Source of the DNA: Methanosarcina sp.
Lineage (GTDB): Archaea > Halobacteriota > Methanosarcinia > Methanosarcinales > Methanosarcinaceae
DNA: 5,333 bases
Reading direction: 5' to 3'
Assembly (NCBI GenBank): GCA_003157235.1
Contig: PMJC01000200.1
Coordinates: 4,428 to 9,760 of the forward strand
This document shows positions 1-5,333 of this stretch, in pieces. Made by a program: the position numbers and the translations under genes. The notes below the pieces were generated by a model. It saw only the letters and a list, made by a program, of their open reading frames with translations, ran no database searches and was not told the DNA's origin. How positions within the stretch are numbered: the first letter of the stretch is position 1; each line of letters begins with the position of its first letter.

Positions 1-226
1 GTGAATGCAATGAATTTGCTCTACAAAAATAAAGACAAGCGCTAAAACTTCCAAGATTAACTAAAAGCTAGAAAACTTTAGCTCAGAGTTTAGATCGAAG
101 TATAATTCGAAGAACAGTTAACAGACAAAAAAATTAGGTAAAGATTATACATATTCTTTTTCAGGTTTGTATTCCAAAAATCTGTGTAAAAAGTGAAATA
201 AAATGAGATGGAATAAAAAAAGATCC
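1..226. other. Left-edge non-coding AT-rich stretch
   Basis: No gene can be supported here. All three + frames are broken by frequent stops. An open stretch reaching in from the left edge ends at a TAA at 43-45 after 14 codons; it could be the tail of an upstream gene but is far too short to judge. The stretch presumably contains the former upstream region of the decayed tatD gene that follows. Confidence 0.5.
144..153 (+). promoter_or_regulatory. Possible relic TATA box of the tatD pseudogene
   Basis: A TATA-like run (ATTATACATA) lies about 75 bases upstream of the relic start codon at 227. An archaeal TATA box here would place transcription initiation near 170-175 and leave a leader of about 50 bases. 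The match is to base composition only, in a very AT-rich setting, so chance is a serious alternative. Confidence 0.2.
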
Positions 227-976
227 ATGCTTATAAAATATAGTGATTCTCGCTGTCATGTTGATTTTCTTAAATTCAACAGCAATCGAAAAAAAACTAT
301 TTTTGAGCTAGGAAGATGGAAATTGTAGAAAAGATCAATTCAGAAATTTGTCTGGCGGACAGAGCATGAATCTTTGACTTGCGAAAGATTAGGAACCAAT
401 TTATTTCACATTTAACCTAATTTTTTATATAAATATTAAAGGTTATTATGAAGAAACGAATCTGATTCTTGCCCAAATGAAGCTAACTCAGGAAATGAAG
501 TAAGCATCGAAAAAACAGGCTTAGACTTCCAGGAATGCAAAAAATGATGATCTTGGAAGGCAGACAAATTAGTTCACAAAAGTGATAGACATTCAAAAAT
601 ACATTGGAAATCCCCTTATAGATACACATGCAGTGGATGAAGCCTAAATTCTGAAACTGTTTAGATCTGTAGACATAGTTATTTATCATTGCCACGTCTG
701 CTCTATTGAAACAATACAAGTAATAGTGGATATAAGAGATCACATTTTTCCGACAAATCTTGTATATTTTTAAGAACATCATCAGCTTCTTGCAGCAGAA
801 GTGCCATTTGAAAACCTGCTTCTTGAAACCAACAATCTCTATTTTTCTTCATGCAAAAACAGAAACAACATGTATTTACAATTTATTCAATTCATATAGT
901 ACCGCAAATTAAGGATATGGGAACTATAGAGATCGCAAAATTAAAGACTGAAAATGCGCATAGGGTTTTAATGTAG
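227..976 (+). pseudogene. Decayed TatD-family metal-dependent hydrolase
   Basis: Reading across the + frames recovers the TatD family from end to end in the right order. The relic ATG at 227 is followed by DSRCHVDFLKFN (245-280; the family has DSHCH). A second frame runs through KINSEI (331-348) and FISHLT (400-417). Then come GYYEETNLILAQMK (441-482), VSIEKTGLDF (500-529; family IGExGLD), IGNPL (603-617), THAVDEA (624-644), VIYHCHVCS (678-704), FPTNLVY (747-767), PFENLLLETN (804-833; family LLLETDSPYL) and TENAHRVLM with stop TAG (947-976). Total length (~250 codons) equals a full TatD protein. At least five frame changes and in-frame stops at 326, 367, 418, 570, 645, 771 and 897 rule out function. 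Three metal-site residues are also gone: the first His is Arg, the Glu position reads Lys, and the C-terminal Asp is Asn. Intact relatives are Mg-dependent deoxyribonuclease-like hydrolases with a TIM-barrel fold. Family assignment is by recognising motifs, not by a search. Confidence 0.85.
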
Positions 977-1097
977 AAATTTAGACTTACGCATTAAAAG
1001 TAAAAAAACTTAGAGGGAATGATGCAAAAAAAATAAGAAAAAAGTAGTAAAGATATGAAAAAGAATAGAGTAAAATAAAAATAAAGGAGGAAAAAAA
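977..1097 (+). other. A-rich leader region of the metallo-hydrolase gene
   Basis: This spacer between the tatD relic and the metallo-hydrolase is extremely A-rich on the + strand, especially 1023-1098, and has almost no C. The promoter of the downstream gene should lie here or within the relic. The only weak TATA-like candidate is around 993-1000 (CATTAAAA). No stem-loop terminator was seen. Confidence 0.4.
1084..1090 (+). promoter_or_regulatory. Strong Shine-Dalgarno that fixes an ATA start
   Basis: AAGGAGG is a near-perfect complement to the 3' end of 16S rRNA. It sits 7 bases before the ATA codon at 1098, which is ideal spacing. It is 88 bases before the first in-frame ATG at 1179, so it cannot serve that codon. 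It therefore marks 1098 as the original, and probably current, initiation site. Confidence 0.8.
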
Positions 1098-1739
1098 ATA
1101 GAAGTTCGGTATATTTGCCCCACAGCCTACGATTCCAGTGTCTACCTAGTAAACAGAAAAGTTCTGATAGATGCAGGCATGAATAGTGACCAGATCATTA
1201 AACAACTGGAAAAATATATCAAGCTTACAGATTTGGAACTCATTATCCTTACTCACTGTCATTATGACCATACAGCAGCAGCAGCAGCAATTGCAGAAAA
1301 GAGCGGGGCAAAAGTCGGAGTGCACGAAGATGACCTGGAAGGTGTAAACGATGAATATTTGAGTGTATCTATACTTTTCGGAGACCGTGCACCTGCTGTC
1401 AAACCCACAATTACGTATAAAGAAGGAGACAAAATTGAAATCGGAAATGGAGAATATCTAGAAGTAATTCACACACCTGGTCATTCAAAGGGGAGCATTT
1501 GCCTCTACGAACCGGTTTCAAAAAGTCTCTTTTCTGGGGACACTGTATTTACGAGTGGAAGTTTCGGAAGGATGGACTTAGAAGGTTCAGAACCTGACAA
1601 AATGCTGGGATCAGTTGAAAAACTCATAAAACTAGATGTGAAGAACATATATTCTGGACATGGAGCTCCTACGGACAAAGACGGAAACAACCAGATTATG
1701 GCCTCATACACCATGCTAAAAATGATGATGAAAGCATAA
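1098..1739 (+). CDS. Metallo-beta-lactamase-fold hydrolase, glyoxalase II-like, ATA start
   Basis: A single-domain metallo-beta-lactamase-fold protein of 213 residues when read from 1098, likely a cytosolic Zn-dependent hydrolase of the glyoxalase II/YcbL type; the substrate cannot be told. Metal ligands numbered from the ATA: H53-C-H55-Y-D57-H58 (HxHxDH), H129 in HTPGHS, D148 in SGDTVF and H188 in SGHGAP, so the binuclear site is complete. The first in-frame ATG (1179) would delete the opening beta-hairpin of the fold, read here as SSVYLVNRKVLIDAG, which is typical of the family. Between the in-frame stop TAA at 1071 and that ATG there is no ATG, GTG or TTG, only ATA (1098), ATT (1113) and ATA (1167). 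The AAGGAGG at 1084 selects 1098. Five GCA codons (A60-A64) follow the metal motif. No signal peptide or membrane segment. The gene follows the tatD relic in the same direction. The fold call is firm, and the start is well supported but unusual. Confidence 0.9.
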   Translation: MEVRYICPTAYDSSVYLVNRKVLIDAGMNSDQIIKQLEKYIKLTDLELIILTHCHYDHTAAAAAIAEKSGAKVGVHEDDLEGVNDEYLSVSILFGDRAPAVKPTITYKEGDKIEIGNGEYLEVIHTPGHSKGSICLYEPVSKSLFSGDTVFTSGSFGRMDLEGSEPDKMLGSVEKLIKLDVKNIYSGHGAPTDKDGNNQIMASYTMLKMMMKA

Positions 1740-1946
1740 AGAAGATCCAGAGAAACCTAGTGTCCAAACAATTTAATCATTAATTACCTAAATAAAATCT
1801 TGAACTTTAGTATGCTGATAAGAAGCTATCTAATTATTAGTTTATATAATTAAATTGCCATGACACTAAAAAAACTTAAGTATGGAAATAACTTTAGCAT
1901 CTGTGTACCTGGGAATCAAAAAAAATGAGGAGTTCGGAAACAGATT
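1740..1946. other. Intergenic region with the ygiQ promoter
   Basis: An AT-rich spacer between the metallo-hydrolase stop and the radical SAM gene. It holds a TATA box (1841-1850) and the leader of the downstream gene. No hairpin or long T-run that would clearly end the upstream transcript was found, and no coding frame is supported. Confidence 0.5.
1841..1850 (+). promoter_or_regulatory. Archaeal TATA box for the YgiQ-type gene
   Basis: TTTATATAAT is close to the archaeal TATA consensus. It lies 97 bases upstream of the ATG at 1947, which would put the transcript start near 1870-1875 and give a leader of about 75 bases. No convincing BRE purine stretch precedes it. It argues that the radical SAM gene has its own promoter rather than depending on the metallo-hydrolase transcript. 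Confidence 0.45.
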
Positions 1947-4109
1947 ATGCCGACAAACAAACCATTTCCGAAAGAAAATAAAAAATATATTATGGAAAAA
2001 TCGGATAACGTAAGATTATTCAGGAAACCCGGCTTATTTGTCCCCATAAAAATAGAAATAAGAAAAGACTTAAAATCGAGATCGAAGCCAAGAATAAAAT
2101 CAGAAATGCTGAAAATCAAATTTTCAGAAAAAATAGAAAAAAAACCTGAGAAAAGATCCGAAAATAAAAAGAAAAAAATGGCAAAAAAAGAAAATAAGTC
2201 CGAAAAATATATTTCTTCACGTATACCTACATCAAAATTTCTTCCGATGAGCTCTGAAGAGGTAAAAGCCTGTGGTTGGAAAGAACTTGACATTATCCTT
2301 GTCACTGGAGATGCCTATGTGGACCATTCTAGTTTTGGAACCGCAATTATTGGAAGGGGGCTTGAAGACGCTGGTTTCCGAGTAGGAATCATTGCCCAGC
2401 CACGATGGGATAACTCAGAGGATTTCAAGAAACTTGGAATGCCAAAGCTTTTCTTTTCCATAAGCGCTGGAAACACAGATTCCATGATCAGCAATCTAAC
2501 CCCAGGTCTAAAACCGCGGAATAAGGATGCTTATTCCCCTGGAAGCAAAACAGGACTCCGCCCCAATCGTGCAGTGATTATTTACTCTAACAGGATAAAA
2601 GAAGCCTTTCCTAAGATACCGATTATAATTGGAGGCATTGAGGCTTCCCTACGACGTTTTGCACATTACGACTACCTTTCGAATAAAGTCAGGCAATCAA
2701 TTTTGGCTGATGCACCTGCAGATTTAGTAGTTTATGGTATGGGGGAGCTGCAGATTGTGGAGCTTGCAAGACGATTACAGGCAGGGGAAGATATCAAGGA
2801 GATCAGAAACATTCCAGGTACAGTTTGGAAGATGGAAGTTAAAGCCTGGAAAGAGCTTAACGAAAGAGGCGACAAGGCGGGCAAAAAACAAGCTGTCGAA
2901 TTTGGAGAAGTAAATGAAGAGTTATATGAGAAAGCAGCAAAATTTTGCAAAGATTATATAGAAATACCCACCTTTTCCGAAGTTACTCAGGACAAAGTAG
3001 CCTTTGCAAAGGCTTTTCGTATGCAATTCCTGGAACAGAATCCTTTTATTGGAAAAGGTATTATCCAGCCTCACCCAAAAACCATTATCGTTCAGAATAG
3101 GCCGATGAGACCTCTGACAGGCACTGAAATGGACCAGGTATATGAGCTACCATTTACTGGCGAGGCTCATCCCTTATACGCTAAACCTATCCCAGCCCTT
3201 GAAGTGATAAAATTTTCCCTGACAACGCACAGAGGCTGCTTTGGAGGCTGTGCATTCTGCGCTATTACTCAGCACCAGGGGCGCATGATTTCAAGCCGCA
3301 GCACCGAGTCCATCCTGCATGAGGCGAAAAAACTTACAGAAAAACCAGACTTCAAAGGAATTATAACCGGAGTGGGAGGTCCAAGTGCTAATATGTATGG
3401 AATGGAGTGCAAAATCTGGATGAAAAAAGGAGCTTGCCTTGATAAATCTTGCCTTTACCCACACATATGCCCTGCTCTGGATACTAGCCACAAAAAGTTA
3501 CTAGAACTCATGCGCCACATACGCGAACTTCCAGGAGTCAAGAAGGTCTTTACAGGCTATGGAGTGCGCTACGACTTGGCTCTTGAGGATGAAGAATATC
3601 TTGAAGAACTCTGCGCTCACCATATAAGCGGACAACTTCGGATCGCACCGGAACATTTCTCAAAGCGGGTCACGAGTTCGATGCGTAAACCCGGTAGAGA
3701 AACATACGAAAAATTTGCCGATAAATTTGCTGCCCTCAACAAAAAATACAGCAAAGAACAGTATATAGTAAATTATCTGATGTCAGGACATCCTAGCTGC
3801 ACCCTTGAAGATATGATCGAAATGGCAGAATATGTGCGAGACTATGGGGGCTATACAGAAAATGTACAGGATTTTACCCCAACACCCATGACCGTAGCGA
3901 CCTGCATGTATTACACAGGGCTTGACCCGTTCACAGGCAGAAAAATGTACGTTGCAAGAGATAAAAAAGAAAAAGCAATGCAGAGAGCCCTTATGCACTA
4001 CAAAAGTCATGATAATTACGAACTTGTGTATGAAGCTCTGGAAAAAGCAGGTAGATTTGATCTTGTGGGAAATGCACATAACTGTTTGATAAAAAGGAAA
4101 AAGAAATGA
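1947..4109 (+). CDS. YgiQ/UPF0313-family radical SAM protein
   Basis: A 720-residue member of the YgiQ (UPF0313) family, radical SAM enzymes of unknown reaction; length is close to the bacterial YgiQ proteins. Residues 1-~97 are a lysine-rich, low-complexity extension that looks disordered. The family N-terminal domain begins at FLPMS (98) and includes VTGDAYVDH and GGIEASLRRFAHYDY (229-243). The radical SAM motif C431-FGG-C435-AF-C438 should bind the 4Fe-4S cluster that cleaves S-adenosylmethionine. A second cysteine group (C488, C497, C502, C508, ending in SCLYPHIC) is typical of the family and might hold another metal site. GQLRIAPEH (562-570) lies in the C-terminal half of the barrel. The tail ends in KRKKK. 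The protein is probably cytosolic. The ATG at 1947 is the first possible start after the in-frame stop TGA at 1926. GAGGAG (1927-1932) precedes it but at a long 14-base spacing. An internal ATG at 2178 (M78, MAKKENK) just before the conserved domain is an alternative with no ribosome site. Confidence 0.93.
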   Translation: MPTNKPFPKENKKYIMEKSDNVRLFRKPGLFVPIKIEIRKDLKSRSKPRIKSEMLKIKFSEKIEKKPEKRSENKKKKMAKKENKSEKYISSRIPTSKFLPMSSEEVKACGWKELDIILVTGDAYVDHSSFGTAIIGRGLEDAGFRVGIIAQPRWDNSEDFKKLGMPKLFFSISAGNTDSMISNLTPGLKPRNKDAYSPGSKTGLRPNRAVIIYSNRIKEAFPKIPIIIGGIEASLRRFAHYDYLSNKVRQSILADAPADLVVYGMGELQIVELARRLQAGEDIKEIRNIPGTVWKMEVKAWKELNERGDKAGKKQAVEFGEVNEELYEKAAKFCKDYIEIPTFSEVTQDKVAFAKAFRMQFLEQNPFIGKGIIQPHPKTIIVQNRPMRPLTGTEMDQVYELPFTGEAHPLYAKPIPALEVIKFSLTTHRGCFGGCAFCAITQHQGRMISSRSTESILHEAKKLTEKPDFKGIITGVGGPSANMYGMECKIWMKKGACLDKSCLYPHICPALDTSHKKLLELMRHIRELPGVKKVFTGYGVRYDLALEDEEYLEELCAHHISGQLRIAPEHFSKRVTSSMRKPGRETYEKFADKFAALNKKYSKEQYIVNYLMSGHPSCTLEDMIEMAEYVRDYGGYTENVQDFTPTPMTVATCMYYTGLDPFTGRKMYVARDKKEKAMQRALMHYKSHDNYELVYEALEKAGRFDLVGNAHNCLIKRKKK
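4091..4106 (-). terminator. Possible T-tract terminator of the small minus-strand operon
   Basis: Read on the minus strand this is TTTCTTTTTCCTTTTT, about 104 bases after the stop of the second small gene. It matches the archaeal U-tract type of terminator. It is also the complement of the lysine-rich last codons (KRKKK) of the radical SAM gene, so the two transcripts would overlap slightly and the tract may exist for coding reasons only. Confidence 0.3.
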
Positions 4110-4209
4110 AGCACTTAAAATAGCTCAAATTCTTAGAAAAGCACGATTCGATTTGGAAATATTATGCTATGCAATATATATCTTCTTGACCCCTGAGTCG
4201 GATTTTCTT
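4110..4209. other. Convergent intergenic region
   Basis: One hundred AT-rich bases between the ends of the radical SAM gene (+) and the small minus-strand pair. It must hold or flank the ends of both transcripts. No strong hairpin is visible. The octamer ACCCCTGA occurs at 4189-4196 and again at 4215-4222 inside the end of the minus-strand gene. Confidence 0.4.
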
Positions 4210-4210
4210 T
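4203..4210 (+). terminator. Possible T-tract terminator of the YgiQ-type gene
   Basis: TTTTCTTT is the first T-rich tract on the + strand after the radical SAM stop, about 94 bases downstream. Archaeal termination commonly uses such U-tracts without a hairpin. The tract is short and could be incidental in AT-rich DNA. Confidence 0.25.
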
Positions 4211-4524
4211 CATAACCCCTGACATTCACGCACTAAAGACCTCCGTTTTCTGCTTACCTGCCCACAGTAAGTATTAAGAGAACGTTCTTTGATCTCAATC
4301 ACCAGATTTGACTCTCCATCCCAGCTAAAGTGAGCAACTATGCCATTCCCTTTAAACACTCCGAAATTTTCAGATAAAACTACGAGTCCGTAGCTCCTAA
4401 GTTTTTTCTTCACACAGAAAAACACCTCCAGAGTAACATTATTAAGCTTAATGCCCTGACAACCTTCACTATCCAGTTTCCTATCACCCATGTTCTTAAT
4501 TCCAAATTTTTTCTTATGAACCAT
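4210..4524 (-). CDS. Small protein of unknown function, downstream paralog
   Basis: I do not recognise this family. The product is 104 residues from the ATG at 4524, or 93 from an in-frame ATG at 4491; neither has a strong ribosome site. Residues 24-104 align without gaps to the last 81 residues of the upstream neighbour, with 31 identities by hand count. Shared blocks include KKKL, GIVA-x-F-x-WDG-x-S-x-L-x-I-x-I, a lone Cys after the strands, and V-x-EC near the end. The pattern suggests an N-terminal helix, a central beta-hairpin around WDG, and a C-terminal helix. No signal peptide or membrane segment. The start lies inside the end of the neighbouring gene (11-base overlap), so translational coupling is likely. 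It has diverged from its partner: the PPGNKG block is replaced, and it has ~20 extra N-terminal residues, which would fall to 11 before the aligned region if the second ATG is used. Confidence 0.7.
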   Translation of the reverse strand: MVHKKKFGIKNMGDRKLDSEGCQGIKLNNVTLEVFFCVKKKLRSYGLVVLSENFGVFKGNGIVAHFSWDGESNLVIEIKERSLNTYCGQVSRKRRSLVRECQGL

Positions 4525-4771
4525 GGCATTCTATCACGAATTTTTTTATTTTATAAGCTGCGACATCACAACTGATGAAAAGGGGTTTTTCCGTGATTTT
4601 GATGGTAAGCTTAGACTTCCCATCCCATTCAAAATCTGCCACAATTCCAGCCCATGAAAGCTCTCCTTTATTTCCAGGTGGTATATGTATATCTGTATCC
4701 TGAAGCTTTTTTTTCATGTACTTAAAAGTATCAAGCGAAACGTTACAAAAAGTAATAGGTTTACAACTCAC
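4514..4771 (-). CDS. Small protein of unknown function, upstream paralog, GTG start
   Basis: An 85-residue protein of a family I do not recognise, first of a two-gene minus-strand unit. It starts at GTG 4771 behind AGGAGA (4785-4780) with a 9-base spacer, which makes this start convincing. Residues 5-85 align without gaps to the downstream neighbour (31 of 81 identical). Visible features are NVSLDTF, MKKKL, a PPGNKGELS turn, GIVADFEWDG, alternating hydrophobic strands (LTIKIT), FISC and a C-terminal ECHGS. Two cysteines (in FISC and ECHGS) are shared with the paralog and could be a metal or disulfide pair, though this is a guess. It appears soluble and cytosolic. A TATA-like box lies at 4800-4807. 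Clear duplication and a good ribosome site argue it is a real gene. Confidence 0.78.
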   Translation of the reverse strand: MSCKPITFCNVSLDTFKYMKKKLQDTDIHIPPGNKGELSWAGIVADFEWDGKSKLTIKITEKPLFISCDVAAYKIKKFVIECHGS

Positions 4772-4779
4772 AATTCGCT

Positions 4780-4785
4780 TCTCCT
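4780..4785 (-). promoter_or_regulatory. Shine-Dalgarno for the GTG-started small gene
   Basis: On the minus strand AGGAGA stands 9 bases before the GTG at 4771 and decides that start over any internal codon; there is no ATG nearby in frame. Confidence 0.7.
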
Positions 4786-4799
4786 AACTTACATCTAAG

Positions 4800-4807
4800 A
4801 TTTATAC
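4800..4807 (-). promoter_or_regulatory. TATA-like box upstream of the small minus-strand operon
   Basis: The minus strand reads TATAAATC within GGGTATAAATCTTAG. It is a good archaeal TATA match. However, the usual ~25-base offset would start the transcript near 4777, inside the spacer and past the Shine-Dalgarno at 4785-4780. Either initiation is slightly closer, or another A/T-rich element farther up (for example 4841-4856) is the true box. Confidence 0.3.
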
Positions 4808-5263
4808 CCGACTTAGAGTTCAGTAAACAAAAGTAGTTTTTCAAAAATAAAAACATTCTGCTGGCATCCACTTTCATAGATGCACACAAAAATACCATCC
4901 ATTTTCTCAATATTACAGTAGCTTCAAAATTAATTCAACTTTCAATGAAAATAGTGGACAAATAGGCAAACAAATTATACATCTGTGTACAGCTGCAGGA
5001 TGTAGGTTAATATTAGAGAGAATTACTATTGTGAAATCAAACAAAATAAAAAATATTTTTCAGCCAGTATTTCCGAATCTCATCAATTCGAAACCATTTT
5101 TAAAAACAACTATGAAATTTTTTGAATAAAAGGCTCAAATAAATGAAAGTTTTATCCACCTTACTTTTTTTTGAACATTAACTCAATTGTTATTTTGAGC
5201 AAGAAGTTTGTTTTAATTTTGGTTTTCAAACCAGTCTAAATGTAAGAAAATAATGATAAATTT

Positions 5264-5311
5264 TTGGAGCAAGAGACAAACGTACATGTATTAGTTGCTC
5301 GTTAGCTCCAA
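5264..5311. repeat. Imperfect inverted repeat with alternative pairings
   Basis: TTGGAGC (5264-5270) is the exact inverse of GCTCCAA (5305-5311), and the overlapping GAGCAA (5267-5272) is the exact inverse of TTGCTC (5295-5300). Only one of the two stems could form at a time. It could be a small RNA hairpin, a protein-binding site or the edge of a degraded element; the sequence does not decide. Confidence 0.4.
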
Positions 5312-5333
5312 GTACTGAATTTTCAGTGTTTTC

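Larger units (their letters stand above)
4786..5333. other. Right-edge AT-rich region without a supported gene
   Basis: About 550 bases with no gene I can support. Short open frames exist but lack evidence: a 29-codon minus frame (4902-4813), a 32-codon + frame from GTG 5031 to TAA 5129, and a minus frame open from the right edge to a stop at 5226-5228. Two inverted repeats are present (5133-5200 and 5264-5311). The region begins with the probable promoter of the small operon. Confidence 0.5.

Noticed and set aside
483..782. 99-codon minus-strand open frame
   Set aside because: It lies antisense to the tatD relic, whose motifs on the + strand explain the sequence. The predicted peptide is rich in Cys, Ile, Phe and Tyr with no recognisable domain or ribosome site.
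1055..1078. Seven-codon open frame before the metallo-hydrolase, possible leader peptide
   Set aside because: No ribosome site and too short; expected by chance in A-rich DNA.
1916..2305. 129-codon minus-strand frame opposite the lysine-rich start of the radical SAM gene
   Set aside because: It is Phe/Ser/Ile-rich because it is the antisense of AAA/GAA-rich codons; a shadow of the + gene.
3783..4079. 98-codon minus-strand frame and other minus frames inside 2700-4080
   Set aside because: All are antisense to well-conserved radical SAM coding sequence and show no family features.
4189..4222. Repeated ACCCCTGA, considered as the tail of a third decayed copy of the small paralog
   Set aside because: The flanking bases do not translate into the shared C-terminal pattern; an eight-base match alone is weak.
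4813..4902. 29-codon minus-strand frame starting at ATG 4902
   Set aside because: No Shine-Dalgarno, no homology I recognise, and it overlaps the likely promoter of the small operon.
5031..5129. 32-codon + frame from GTG 5031, vaguely like the first residues of some IS4-type transposases
   Set aside because: The resemblance is weak, nothing matching a transposase follows in any frame, and no clear ribosome site precedes it.
5220..5233. TGGTTT-TC-AAACCA mini-hairpin, considered as a terminator
   Set aside because: The loop is too tight for the full stem and no T-run follows.

Overview
The window looks like a piece of a methanogenic archaeon of the Methanosarcinales, most likely Methanosarcina. 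This is inferred from long AT-rich intergenic stretches, archaeal-style TATA-like boxes, GGAGG-type ribosome binding sites, the YgiQ-type radical SAM protein with a lysine-rich N-terminus, and overall protein style. No rRNA or tRNA gene, CRISPR array or complete mobile element was seen.

Layout. Bases 1-226 carry no gene I can support. Bases 227-976 (+) hold a heavily decayed TatD-family metal-dependent hydrolase gene. It is not an open frame anywhere, but reading the three + frames in turn recovers a nearly full-length (~250-codon) TatD protein with many stops and frameshifts. After an A-rich spacer comes a metallo-beta-lactamase-fold hydrolase (+). Its real N-terminus starts at an ATA codon at 1098 behind a perfect Shine-Dalgarno, 27 codons upstream of the first ATG. 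A promoter-bearing spacer (1740-1946) leads to a 720-residue YgiQ/UPF0313 radical SAM protein (1947-4109, +). Two small convergent genes on the minus strand (4771-4514, then 4524-4210) overlap by 11 bases and are paralogs of each other. The last ~540 bases are AT-rich and gene-poor, with a few inverted repeats and short open frames that I do not trust.

How it fits together. The two intact + genes are separated by 207 bases containing a good TATA box, so they are probably separate transcription units. No shared pathway can be read from the order. The two minus-strand genes form a small bicistronic unit, probably translationally coupled, of unknown function. I found no clear new multi-gene system. 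The points most worth following are the ATA start of the metallo-hydrolase, the readable wreck of tatD, and the tandem pair of unknown small proteins.
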